DNA from: Ascidia mentula
Lineage: Eukaryota > Chordata > Ascidiacea > Phlebobranchia > Ascidiidae
NCBI GenBank assembly: GCA_947561715.1
Contig: OX387197.1
Coordinates: 2,175,001-2,239,000 of the forward strand
DNA length: 64,000 nt
Reading direction: 5' to 3'
Position 1 is the first letter of the stretch; each line of letters begins with the position of its first letter. The translations under genes were made by a program, and so were the position numbers. Of the stretch, positions 36,701-46,830 are shown one piece after another. The notes under the pieces were generated by a model. It was not told the DNA's origin, made no database searches, and saw only the letters and a list, made by a program, of their open reading frames with translations.

Positions 36701-37212
36701 AAAATGTGGGAAATGTTCGCAATTGGCCTTGAAATAGCGGGAAAATTGACCACAATTTTACAACCCTCAAAATAAAAACCAAAATCCTGTGGTCGTGTTC
36801 TGAACTTTCTAAATCCATTACTGCCTGGCGTATGATAATGTGATTTATATAAAATGCCTATTTATCAATATTCCAACATCAACTACCATGCCATTGAGGT
36901 CTGTTAGCGTTGCAGTTCTAGAGAATGATAAAAAAATCTAAATAGTAAATATTACTTTACGTAATAATTACACACCCGTGTAATGTTGATGTTATATTTG
37001 CAGAATGATGACTGTCATAACACTCAGTTCGTTTCTCTGATGTCTTTGACTGAAAGCAAAACTTTGGCTGATTGCTAACCTTTGGCTGAGAGCAAAACTT
37101 TGACTGAAAGCAAAACAACACCATATAAGTTTTAATTGGAAAATCTCTTGTGCACAACACTTACTTCTACTTCATGTACTTCTGTTTCTGCATCACTTGA
37201 TGAAGTAGACAT
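27767..37212 (-). CDS. BTB-BACK-Kelch gene 4, interrupted by a Penelope-like insertion
   Basis: KLHL-type gene. Exons, 5' to 3': 37212-37165 (start MSTSSSDAETEVHEVE), about 37103-36976, 36516-36393 and 36240-36088 (BTB: CDVVLEADGEKFEAHKCVL, then DEDNVYKVLAASDYFML), about 35848-35630 and 35546-35398 (BACK: NSLKIWSSAKKYNASELEKR), about 34612-34524 and 34430-34322, about 34073-33898 (ends in a GC donor), about 33622-33478, about 33432-33299, a Kelch exon starting at 32971, and the last exon 27878-27767 (stop TAA). The Kelch exon is split: its first part runs to 32925, its second part (LEAIKINEMMN...NGNIIAVVQR) is 28229-28140, and 4.7 kb of Penelope-like DNA lies between. Read through, translation would add about 18 foreign codons and stop. 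BTB-BACK proteins usually link substrates to Cullin-3; here the last blades are probably lost, so this is a damaged gene. Confidence 0.8.
28230..30257 (+). mobile_element. Penelope-like element, 5'-truncated upstream copy
   Basis: Corresponds to the downstream copy from inside its coding region (shared from CTAGCGGAAGCC) to its 3' end, ending CAGATTCATAATTCA. Carries reverse transcriptase motifs (FYGLPKIHK, TPMGSPISPVLAN, LRYVDDTYVI) and the GIY-YIG nuclease part. Nearly identical to the downstream copy over about 2 kb, with at least one break in the frame. A 5'-truncated copy directly in front of a longer one is the arrangement known in Penelope-like elements (pseudo-LTR). Confidence 0.85.
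30136..30190 (+). ncRNA. Hammerhead-ribozyme-like motif, upstream Penelope copy
   Basis: Core CTGAAGA (30146-30152), helix II GCCT/AGGC (30154-30157 with 30070-series equivalent 30170-30173), then GAAA (30174-30177), a minimal helix III of ACGT, the TC cleavage dinucleotide, and a helix I pairing GTTTTATTCT (30136-30145) with AGAAAATAC (30182-30190). One extra base (30153) separates the core from helix II. Penelope-like elements are known to carry minimal hammerheads with a very short helix III; activity here is inferred. Confidence 0.5.
30260..32659 (+). CDS. Penelope-like reverse transcriptase with GIY-YIG endonuclease
   Basis: Open frame of 799 residues. N-terminal 250 residues are basic and helical (RRFIKEICTIEKEYSHLR). 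The reverse transcriptase spans about 300-600: ADKGNCTVVMDRQDYD, FYGLPKIHKEGIPLRPIVS, SFDVVSLFTSIP, GTPMGSPISPVLANIIMEQ, and the catalytic YVDD box in LRYVDDTYVI. The C-terminal 100 residues are a GIY-YIG nuclease domain: VVYLIPCLDCNTVYIGQT, R at TSRIKEHKAA, and a late Glu/Asn in VVENYYIN. This order is diagnostic for Penelope-like elements, where the nuclease nicks the target for target-primed reverse transcription. No capsid or envelope part is present. The start is taken at ATG 30260 or 30267-region alternatives; the true element may begin within a longer pre-mRNA. Looks complete. Confidence 0.88.
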   Translation: MIPGGQSLFSVFSIIRRENSKSTLLAARRFIKEICTIEKEYSHLRFNHRCKDLRTLPKSLRLTPPDKTRQAFKLVRNCGWQLLKCRIANSHQKISQLKKTSENLKKHLQEHLSPSLFESLVSYGNFRRQAVASLCEARHEAKMKSLDNSNKDRQQGSDQKGIWIKNISSRVLTKAETTVLEKGQNFAITPHKLPTIDLISASEAALLRLGTDKLAEADHARSKISKILKEAKLPPSNFSKEEWEATKSLRNDTNIIISKADKGNCTVVMDRQDYDNKVVTMLSDNETYKKLAKSPCTRLETKLNKFVWKLRTEDCISQPEYRRLHSSDGVLPKFYGLPKIHKEGIPLRPIVSFVNSPTYQLSKFISQILFPLVNSTDFTVKNSSEFVKIISDYKLLPHECQVSFDVVSLFTSIPTDVALRISLDQLQQDTTLHKRTNLKLTHIQEALQLCLDSTVFTYKHDIYQQIFGTPMGSPISPVLANIIMEQLEQTALASFKTPPRLWLRYVDDTYVIIAKDEVAGFHNHINSIEPSIKFTRETQHDHSLSFLDVNVTANPDGKLTTSIFYKPTHTNRYLQYTSHHPKHQKLTVARTLYNRTITHIADPHTRRVERKHIRNVLKLNKFPTNLNLTPHTHNKPTQTYTAFTSIPYVQGVSERISRILNATGVKVAMKPVCTLENMFPKPKDRIPMLQMTGVVYLIPCLDCNTVYIGQTKRNLTSRIKEHKAAIRNMEPNKSALCAHMLDTDHRINWKEAKVLKQETILAKRLVVENYYINSLPNVLNRNDGKVLSPVFRNFARNNS
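32803..32857 (+). ncRNA. Hammerhead-ribozyme-like motif, downstream Penelope copy
   Basis: Identical to the motif in the upstream copy: CTGAAGA at 32813-32819, GAAA at 32841-32844, 155 bp after the stop codon of the reverse transcriptase frame. Two motifs about 2.67 kb apart would let a transcript be cut into one element-length unit, as proposed for this class. Confidence 0.5.
35047..35262 (-). mobile_element. tRNA-like SINE, copy 3 (decayed)
   Basis: Shares the blocks CCAAGGCATTGCAGCC, GGTACAGACA..., AAATCAAGCTC and the tRNA-like box CAATGCTCTACCGACTGA with copies 1 and 2, in an intron of gene 4. More diverged than the other two and without a visible hairpin end or target-site duplication. 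Confidence 0.6.
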
Positions 37213-38670
37213 TGCGTTGGTAAAATTTAAGTACTTTGTTTATACACAACCTAGTAATACCTTTATTGGTAAACACAAATGAGTTTTAATATTGTTTGCA
37301 AAACAAATTAACTGAACATCCAGCGAACAAGTTTTCAAAAAAAGGTTATTATGTTGCCCCTAACAACTGCTGCTAAGAAACATTATTATTTCATCCCCGT
37401 TGACGATTTAAGATTAACATCGTAACTTAATTCTTCCGTCAGGGTAATTCCCTGTTTTGTTGATATTTGGATAGAGAGCGCAATATATCCCAAAAATTTA
37501 GACTGGCGATCTATTGAAGAACAATCTAATTCAAGACGCTGCTGCCTCTCTAATTTTATTTTTCGGTATTGCCAAAATTGATACAGTGCATATTACTCAA
37601 AAACAATTATAAATACTCAAAAAAAATAATTTTGAATATTTCATGGGTTTGAAGTTTTGTCGAACAGAGAAAAACATTGTTTGATAAAATGTTGGAACAG
37701 ACTTTAAAAGTTTTGCACCGTTTCCGATTGATTTCTATACGATAAATAAATAGACATAGTAGCCTACTTCATCACAATAAAGCAACGAAAAAAGCATCTT
37801 CTGCTTCAATATGCGAAGGTTGTCCAGAGGCCTGTTTAATGCTGTATAATGTTCTGTAAACTCTACGCCACCAGAACAAAGTGCGTTCGTTGACAAATAG
37901 CGTGTGAGAAAAATGCACAAACACAAAACACTGTTTATTTATTAAACACCAAATTTAATCTGTTAGCTGCCTACATTTTCTTGTGATCAAACCAGACTTG
38001 GTGAACCGCTAAAGTTTCAAAAAATATCAATAATTCACAAATAAGTTTCATTATATGCTATTTGAAATCGCAAAGCTAATTATAATAACAAACAACGGAA
38101 CTGCAAGTTGTCTATCAGCATCTGGTTGTGCGTTTATAGGAAACTTCAGGCCTATATAATAAATGCCGCCGTTGCCTCAGTTTATATCAGTTTTACAAAC
38201 GAATTAATGGAATCAAAGTGCACAGTGACCTTTGTGGTCAATATCACCCAAAACATTTCAATACAACCTTCGCGATATACTGCGTCAAATGCCAAAGGTC
38301 ATGTGACTGAAAAGATTATATCTACAGACGTAATTTCACATTGACGGTCGCTTGCGCGGTGCAGGTGTGTGTTTAACAAGCTACCTTCTCAATTTGTGCA
38401 AGGCTGAGTGTCAAATGCACCTATTGTTATAGTTCGATGTTTTCGCAAACAAGAAAATATTGTGCTTGAAATTTATCTTTGTGTAAATATCTGTTAGTCT
38501 GTTGAAAATATATGTCAAATCTTAATATGCATGGATTAAACTTTGGTAGAAGGAATTTTTTGGGAAAAAATGGATTTCTTGAATTTAATTGCAATATAGA
38601 TCCTTAATATTTTTTGTTTAACAAGTTTGTAATAGTTTTGTTGCAGTTATTTACTAACAGGTGAAATTCG
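37213..38670. other. Upstream region of gene 4
   Basis: AT-rich, no recognisable gene. It should include the promoter of gene 4 (minus strand). Short open frames show no known motif. Confidence 0.4.
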
Positions 38671-38850
38671 AGAAAAACAACTACATTTACACTTTGTATT
38701 TTGCGTTGTTCTGAACGGCAAATATGCAACAATTAAAGCACAATAGTGGAAGTAAAAAATAGCGTGTATCGTCCAAATGTTATGAAACAAATGTACAAGA
38801 AATCTGCCTTGCTATACATCGTTGTCTTTGTGATTTCACAGGTGAAAACC
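38671..38850 (-). other. 3' flank of gene 5, separated from it by insertions
   Basis: Matches the 180 bp directly downstream of gene 7 (56640-56829; shared GTTGTCTTTGTGAT and TTGCGTTGTTCTGAAC). In gene 7 this block touches the last exon; here about 1.4 kb of repeats lies in between. Confidence 0.65.
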
Positions 38851-38873
38851 ATATATATATATATATATATATT
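38851..38873. repeat. (AT)n microsatellite
   Basis: Uninterrupted AT dinucleotide run of about 11 units at the left edge of the repeats inserted next to gene 5. Confidence 0.85.
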
Positions 38874-38887
38874 GTAAATAACTCTAA

Positions 38888-39608
38888 AGGCCCGTTTACA
38901 CTACAGACGATTCCGTGTTTGTTTTATTGTGCGCGCGTGCTGAGTTGTGCTGGGATGGGATGTGCCGGTCTGTGCTTGGATGTGCTCGCTTTTGCTCGAC
39001 GAGCATAAATTCGGACACAGTTGGGCACATTTCGGCACACATTGATGCGAGAGTGCAAGGCGACTGCTTAAAAGGAGAGGACATATATTATTTTAGTGGT
39101 GGTTGTGTGATGCGGCCGCGTTTGACATGTGAGCGATTGTTTTTAAGCGTATGAAATGGTGCCGTAACTGAATTACAAAGTGGTGTGTGGAACGGCGTCT
39201 CAGCGGGATGCTGCTGTGGAAAACCTTTGTCCTGGTTCAATTATACCATCTTTGTTTTCATAATCTGTGGTGTTTGGTTCAGCATATTGTAGTGTTACCT
39301 TGCGTCGTAAAAAAATTATGCAAAACATTACATGCCTTAACTGTGTAAAACAGTACATGCTTTTTGTTGAAGAATATGTACAACAACTTTAATTTGTATC
39401 TATAATATCGCTGGCGGGGCCGAGAAATGCAAGGCATGACTGACAACCTTAAAAAATAATCAACGTAACTTGTCACTTGCACTTGTCGGTTTCGTGTTCA
39501 TTACAGGGAAATCCCTGTAGTCGTGCTCGATTATTCCAGTAGTGTAAACGCCGTGTGTGCCAGACTGTGCTGTGCCGTGCCAAACTGTGTTCGTGTGTAA
39601 ACGGGCCT
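38888..39608. mobile_element. Harbinger-like non-autonomous DNA transposon
   Basis: Terminal inverted repeats AGGCCCGTTTACAC (38888-38901) and GTGTAAACGGGCCT (39595-39608), flanked by the trinucleotide TAA on both sides (38885-38887 and 39609-39611). A 3-bp TWA duplication is typical of PIF/Harbinger elements. Both ends carry many TGTGC repeats in the subterminal region. No transposase frame is present in 721 bp, so it depends on another element. A second inner pair (TTACACTACAGACG / CCAGTAGTGTAAACG near 39530) suggests a stepwise end. Confidence 0.65.
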
Positions 39609-39799
39609 TAAGGGTCTCAGAGATATTTAACAGGGTCTCGATGGCCTGAGCGGTTATTGAGTCTCTTTGATGGTTAAACCTGCTTCTGCCCCGTTCCATA
39701 AAGCACCCAGAACCAAGATCTCTTCCCGAATAATTGTATTCATTTCTGTTATCTTCATCATTACGACGGTACATTACAACTTTCAATACAACGTTGTTA

Positions 39800-39902
39800 G
39801 GATGCCAGCAAATAGAATGGCAGCAAATAGAATGGAATCAAATAGAATCAAGTAGAATCAAGTAGAATCAAGTAGAATCAAATAGAATGAATTAGAATGA
39901 AT
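39800..39902. repeat. Minisatellite, units about 10-15 bp
   Basis: Tandem array built on AAATAGAATCAAGTAGAATC-type units; the central copies are exact 10-mers AAGTAGAATC. Confidence 0.8.
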
Positions 39903-39939
39903 TTACCGGTCGAACCTGGGCTTTTTAACGCTCTCCATT

Positions 39940-40256
39940 ATGAGAGCTGATTGGTCAATAATGTCACGTGATATCATGAGGCGCTTGAAGTAATATAATA
40001 CAAGAACATAGGTGTGATGTGACATAAGCATAGGAGAACATTTTATGTGGTAAACAGGATGTTGAATGAATCACTTTACTCGAGAATATTCGATGGCTCA
40101 ATCATTTGGGTCACATTGTGGGATTATGCAGTACATGTGCAAAGCTGCGCGCAAAACATTACGCAATACAAGCACTGGTTTCTGTGACGTATGTTACACA
40201 CGCAAAACATTACGCAATACAAGCACTGCTTTCTGTAACGTATGTTACAATATAAA
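39940..40256. repeat. Dispersed repeat with internal 51-bp tandem duplication
   Basis: Shares several blocks with 45995-46310 (GTGGTAAACAGGATGTTGAA and ACATTACGCAATA). Inside it, a unit of about 51 bp starting CGCAAAACATTACGCAATAC is present twice in tandem (about 40149-40199 and 40200-40250). Its right edge touches the stop codon of gene 5. Confidence 0.65.
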
Positions 40257-43070
40257 TTAGTCATTCAATGGAAGGATTTTGGCAAAATCTTTCACAAAAG
40301 CAATCACCCGCTGTTGGCGATTTGTGACATTAAATTCCTTCAGTAATTGATACCTCCCGTCACTAAAACACGAACATATTATACTCACAGTATCTCTTAC
40401 GTTGTAAACAAGCTTATTCACCTCACAATAGCAAAGATGTTATCATTCACACAGCAAAAGTCTATTACAGAGTCATCATTAGACAAACTTGCAATCTGAC
40501 AAGTTTGTTTAATTGTGTCATTGTAGCTGTATAAATTCGTAGGTGTGAATTGCCTGTTTAAACTCCCCAAAACATCTGAGAAAGTATTGTGTTTTATTAA
40601 AAATAAAATAAAAAAAGACAGATGCAATTTGCATCATTCCAACTACTTACTCTTTTCCTTTCCAAATAAATACATGAGATCATTTCTTGCTATTCCCATT
40701 GAAGCAACAATAGTTAAACCGGCTATTTTTTTCCATTTCTGTTTTTGTATATTGTAACAATTTAATGTGGAAAGACCAATCACTTTTCCTGTGAAAAAGA
40801 TAAATTTTGCGTACATTGTGTACAAGAACATGGCCTTAGCATTTTTAAAGCAATACCTGCTTGGGCAACAAGCCTTTCATTATCAAATTTACTATCTTCA
40901 ATTTTTTCCCAATCACTTGTTTTGTGTTCATAAACATACAGTTCCTGTCCACTTGCAACAACAATGTATGCTACAAAAATACAAAATATGCGGGTTTAAA
41001 ATTAAGTTTAACTGTTTTGCATATGACATTTACAATTATTATTTCTTATTTAACTTACAATCATCCACAACAGTTGCAACTATATTCCCAGACATATTTG
41101 GAGAAGGATTGCATTCCTCCCAACCATCATCAGGTGAGTCCAAGTTTAACCTTACAACTCTTTTTGGATCTGAGCCAAAACTATAACGGTTTCCATCCCC
41201 AAGCAAGTAAATCCATCTCTGAAGTTTGACGGCTGCACTAAAACTTCCAATTCCTGTCTGCATGAAAAAAAAACAGTAGTGTCATGGTTTTACATTAATA
41301 TAGCAAATTTAAGAGAAATATCAAGTTTTAATTTTTAGTTTTTTATCAACTTACTGATGAAATAAATTCCTGGTAGTTGTTCCTCACATCAAACTTTCTT
41401 AACACTCCATTGGAACTGACAACAAGAATACTTGTGGAAGGCTGGATGTACATTTGCATTTCTAAACGACACATAATTTTGTTCATTTCTGTAATTTCAG
41501 GAGCAATTTGGAGAACGGACATGTGCATGTACGGAAATTACCATTTCTAGTCATGTGTTCCATCTGATTTTGGCATCGCAAAACATCAACAACTTTAAGA
41601 AGGGTTTTTCTGTCTTTTCTTACCAAATTCTAGCATAAAAAAATTAAATACATCAACCATTTTTTTACCTGATCGACATTACCTGATCTAAAATAATTTC
41701 TGAAATGAACATTTTATCAATAGTCTCCATATGCAACATTGAAAACAGCACAGAAGAATATTGTTTTCTATTTTCTTGGTCATGCTCTATCCATGCCACA
41801 ACTAACTTGTATACTTCTTCTTCTTTGACAATCTGCGTAAAATATAGAACATTAACTACACATTCATGGAGTTTAAAGTACAAACCTTTGCATTTGTTTC
41901 CTTCAACATTACAAGCAATGTAAATTCATCAAGTTCAAGTTGAAGAACATCACAGTGATTCATCATTTGCATCAAGTTGCCACAAATATATTTTTCACTT
42001 TTTTCCTCCAAATTATAGGCATGGTATCTCTTTGCCATCGTCCAAATTTCGATTGAGTTTTTATGTGTTTGTCCATTTAAAAGAAACACACTTAACAATT
42101 CCTTCAAATCTAGAAGAAGTAGTGAGTTAATTTTAATGCCCAAATAAAGCATTGCTTGAGTTGCGTGTTCCTTCAAAACCTCTTTTCAAACAATAAAGTG
42201 ATTGTTTTTTTGCATTTATATATTTCCTTTGGATGAATTGTTAACAAAAAAAATACTATCATGTATCACATTTTGTTTTAATACCAACCTGGTAACATAA
42301 AATAGTCAGAAGCAGCCAACAATTTGTAAACATTGTCTTCGTCAATTGTGACTTTGCCTGTGTAAATAAAATCCAGCACCAACTTCAATGTTTCAGCTGT
42401 TACTTGTGATATTTTAATTGTTTCCTCATACTTTTCTTTCATCTATGGATACGAATAAACAGGGACATGTCACATCAGTGTGGAACACCTCTTGCATGGT
42501 TTAAACACAGAAATAGTTTTAATGGAAAGCAAAACACTTTAAAAGTTTTAAGATTTAATTTCAAAATAAACTAAATCAATATTACGCATTGGTATACCTC
42601 AGAATTCAGAAGTTTGTCAAAATAATCTGATGTAGCAACCAATACACATTTATGAGCTTCAAACTTTTGTCCATCAGCTTCCAATACAACATGACAACAG
42701 TTTTTCGCTGAACTTCGAAATCTTGGGAAAATGAAACTGTTGTTCATACAATAAGTTCTATTAGGCTTATCATTTTAACAAAGATCTGAAGTAATGTTTT
42801 TTTATAGCTTTTATATTTTCTTAAACCAGTTATTAGCAGGAAAACAATATTAAGCAGCTTATAACATCCGTCATGTGCATCAAACATTACATACCCATGT
42901 AGGGTAGCTATTAATTTTGCTGGATGTTGGCTTTCAAAACATTCCACTCGTTTTTGAGACAATTCTGCTTCAGGCTAAAAAAGACAAAAGCATTTAAATG
43001 AACAAATGTTGGTGTTTTTTTGCCTGCACACATTAACCTCTGCTTCTTCTAAGTCACTCACTTCAGCCAT
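40257..43070 (-). CDS. BTB-BACK-Kelch gene 5
   Basis: KLHL-type gene, 13 exons. Start exon 43070-43038 (MAEVSDLEEAE). Then about 42974-42900, 42725-42600 and 42443-42290 (BTB: CHVVLEADGQKFEAHKCVLV, DEDNVYKLLAASDYFMLPG), about 42110-41887 and 41833-41690 (BACK: NSIEIWTMAKRYHAYNLEEK, WIEHDQENRKQYSSVLFSML), about 41630-41540 (KVVDVLRCQNQMEHMTRNG), about 41460-41355, then Kelch-like blades in about 41258-41058, 40972-40860, 40831-40650, 40580-40424 and 40363-40257, stop TAA. The blades are degenerate: spaced aromatic residues such as LNCYNIQKQKWKKIAG remain but GG pairs are few. By family, BTB dimerises and binds Cullin-3 while the propeller holds the substrate. Near-identical to gene 7, introns included, so the duplication is recent. 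Confidence 0.85.
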
Positions 43071-43939
43071 CTTAACACAACAAGGTTATTAATACTAAAC
43101 TAATTTCATGAAAAACAATATAAGGTTTCTTGAGTATAAGCATGTTTTTTTTATGTTTTTTTCAATAGAGTATATTTCTTTCCACTCTTTTCATTGCACA
43201 TTACAAATAACTTAGCGTAGTAACATTTTTTTTACTTCACGCCTAATGGTAAAGCTTACTGAATGAAACATTTAAATTAGGGTGTGACAGGAAGAACTAC
43301 AATTAAATATCAATCTTCCCCCTCTGCTCATTACATTTTTAATAATAAAAAGTCAGTGTAAATTGTTCAGTCAGCAAGTTTCTACTATGCAGTTCATTTC
43401 AAACCTGTTAACAAACACTGACAGCATTTTAATGTTTACTTTATAACAGAACAATGCGTGGGAAGCTTGATGATTCAATGTATGGGGTTTCCTGACTCTC
43501 TGCCAACACTGTTGGCAGGATTGTTACAATTAATAATATTTACAAATGACAAAACTTCAAATTCATCAATCAGAGTCTTAGACTATTTACAAAATCTACA
43601 ACTAAACGACCATTGAGTTTAACTGTTTTGTAAAAGCTATGCTTTTGTTTTTCAATCGGGTTATTCCCCTATTTTGTTGTCGCTTGTGCAATCATGTGGA
43701 ACGCAAATCGACATCAAAGAAAAAATGTAACAGAATAAATATTTCAAAAAGATTTGATTGAAATTTTGCAGTAAATATTCATTCACGTAATATGTTCGCA
43801 TGTAAACGTATAGTTACATAGTTCCACTAATTGTAATTCGCCCATTAGCAAATTTCTATTAAAATGCCTGCATTACAGATAGTTAAAAAATGCTCCTAAA
43901 TTAGCGAAACTGGGCTGATTAGTTAACATTGTCTTCCTT

Positions 43940-45060
43940 CTCATCTGATGATTTACTTCCAGTCGTGGATCGTGGGTGGGCACTGTGGAATTGCAGCATC
44001 CCCCCTACTTGATTGTCGAAATCAATTAATATGATCCGTTTGCGCATTGTTAATCTGCGTAGTTTTGATTTGGTTGGTTTTCAATCGTTTGTAGAAATTT
44101 AGTATAATATTGTGAATAGCAAATTATTCCTGTTATACTTCACGCACGGTTAAACTTGCAGCTACCAGTGTGAGTAGCAGAAACTTTATTTTCTTTCACG
44201 TCAAACGACGCGCGCTTTCTGTAAAACAGGTAGCACAGAAACAACTGCCGAAAATGTTCATAAATACTAAACGGCAAAACGCATACCGAATTGTGATTAG
44301 GGTAAGCCTAAACATCAACCAAAAATTTGGAAGTTACGTTGACACAAACACTGCAAACGTGAAACATCACATGAATCTAGAAACCAAGCTTAGGCTAAGT
44401 TTGTGCTCGTAAAGGTGCTAACATACGAAGATTCTATTCAAAATAGACTGATCTTTTGGCATATTTAACGTATTGTATTCTTCCAACGTTCCGTCTGCCA
44501 CACAGCAAGACTTCATCAAGGTATCGCATTTCATACGTAAACCGCACAACAACACGTTAACACCCACACGAAGATATTGTTGTCTACGTCCTGGTAGTAG
44601 CGCCATCCAACACAAACTATCGTGGAGATCTCCGGTTTGAAACACAGCATACATGTCAAAGCCCAGTCACAACTACAATGCGAGCGTATCGTTCAGATTT
44701 CGAAACAATGGGTGTGACGTACATATGGTGCATTGTTACGCATTTACAACAACGTGGCCAGGACAACAGTTCACAGCAGCGCGGTGAATGTAACAGTCGG
44801 TTGGCGCTGTCACGGTAGGTGGCCGTCCAACACACGGGTTGGTCTTCAGCAAATAATTCGGGGTGAGGGGCAAGTCCTCTTCAGCTTCCAGTGGCCGCGA
44901 ATTCACTATGTTTTTAACCTCCAACAATAGGTTATGGATAACCAAAGGCCATTTTTTGAAAAAACAGTTAGATATTATTATCATTCTTGTGACACCAAAC
45001 TGCACTTTATATTTACATCTGAATAAAAATGCTTGTATTACTGACAAACACTTCAAAGTT
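43940..45060 (-). mobile_element. BEL/Pao-type LTR retroelement fossil, spacer 1a
   Basis: Minus-strand remnant with an integrase C-terminal piece (VNSRP, EAEEDLPLTPN) around 44740-45000. The lower-coordinate part (43940-44700) is shared with 53920-54800 and 60590-61480 and may belong to the element's 3' end and LTR. Broken in several places; looks old. Confidence 0.55.
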
Positions 45061-46830
45061 TATTATTAACCTTGTTTGAACAAACCCCATGCCAGCGAAT
45101 AACATGTTTTGTCTCAGTAATCATAGCAGTGTGTTGTCGCAAAACATGTAATTGAATATGCAATAGACTGATTGACCCTAAAACTGAGCTGGAAAATTAA
45201 ATGCTCTATAGTTTTAAACGGTAGATAACGTAATACTGCTATAACACCAGCCCGAAATGGGATGAGTAAAGGGCAATGTCAGTCAACTTCTTGAAAAAGT
45301 CTTGAAAAAGGCGTACCTAGCAACAGTTCCACAGCAGATACTTTACTTTTGATACAGGTTATTCCCCTATTTTGATGCCTTTGACGCAACAGGGGTATTG
45401 GAGAGTGAAGATTGCAACAAGTGTCGTTACTAGATGTTGTATTTTCGAATAGCACAAAGTAATAGAAAGATCCTAAAGTAGAGTGAAAGCAGGAATTTGT
45501 TTGACATCAAGAATTCTGCGAATGCAATTACACCGCAGGGTAGAAATTATACACAGAGTGCAAAATAGGTAGGTTGTTGCACCAGAGGGAAGCAAGTTAA
45601 CAAAAAAACGCCAGTTAACTAAATTTTGGGTGCGGATAACTCATCCATCTTATGGGACAGCGACTTGATTTTTACACGTAATAGATCAAAGGCTGAACTT
45701 TCCAACGTCATAAAAAACATAAATTCATACTAAGGTTCGAATATGAATATGATATGTATTGTAAGGTTTTACCTTCCTCACCAGCAAACGGTTGAATCCG
45801 AATAAACAGTTTATTATCAGACTGTGGAAATAAATCCCAAGCGGCTGAATAGCTTGTAGAGTCTCAGTAATAATAGTAGTGTCTTGTCACCGAATAGAAG
45901 ATTAAAGATAGAACGACGATTTCGAATAGAGTAGAGTCGAGGCCGAATGCAAAGAACTCAATTAACAGACGCACATCACTGTCTATACTTCGACTATCGG
46001 GAGCTTATTGGTTGGTTTAGTCACGTGCCGTTATAGATCACTTGGGTTAATTTAATACAAGAACAAAGGTAAGCATAGGAGAACATTTCATGTGGTAAAC
46101 AGGATGTTGAATGAATCCCTTTCCTCGAGAACATTCGATGGATTTATCATTCAAGTCGCATTATGAGATTATGTTTACACTTGGGTCGGAGATTGAGAAA
46201 TATTTATCACATCTGGTAACGGGGGCTTGCAATGCTTGTGCAAAGCTGCAAACGAAACATTACGCAATATAAGTACTGGTTTCTCTGTGTATGTTACAGT
46301 ATACTATATCATAACTCTAAGCAACAACGTGTGCCGTTGAAATCCTTGACGACGAATATTCTTTAGCGTCCATTGCATCAAATAATATTAAACTTTTACA
46401 CGAAACAAGTTTGAGGAACAAAAACCATACCCCCTCTGTATTTTCCTATGTTGTGCGCACGCCACGAACACATTTCGACCATGAAATCTTGCACAAACGA
46501 TTACCACTGAAATTTCGTTAATCAAACAACCTTACACACTCCCGCTATCAATTAAAATCAAACCTTGGCCTCTGATAAACCGCGAAAATGTTAAATAAAA
46601 CAAGGTATAAAATAGTTATTTATCGTATTATTGTAAATCTTGGTTAATCTTTAAATAAGCAAGTAGCATTTACGCACCAGGTTCGCATATAGTGGTAGTT
46701 CCTCAAAAAGTAACATTTGTATTTATGCGCAGAATTGTATTACCTACATGCGAACATCTTAAACTAAGAGACGTCAAATTATATGATAGAGAGTGAATAT
46801 TTCTTCGTGTGACGTCAGTTACTTACACGG
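45061..46830. other. Spacer with scattered repeats, no gene
   Basis: No recognisable gene. Holds a second copy (about 45995-46310) of the dispersed repeat next to gene 5, and blocks similar to each other around 45120-45170 and 45860-45910. The rest is unassigned AT-rich DNA. Confidence 0.4.

Noticed and set aside
39793-40256. CRISPR-like direct repeats
   Set aside because: Units are contiguous minisatellite or tandem duplications without spacers, in a eukaryotic setting.
44170-44412. Frame with PKMFI.TKR..AYR and FGSYV.TNTANVK, seen in three spacers
   Set aside because: Copies differ by frame-changing indels and lie in the probable end region of the BEL/Pao fossil; no support as a host gene.
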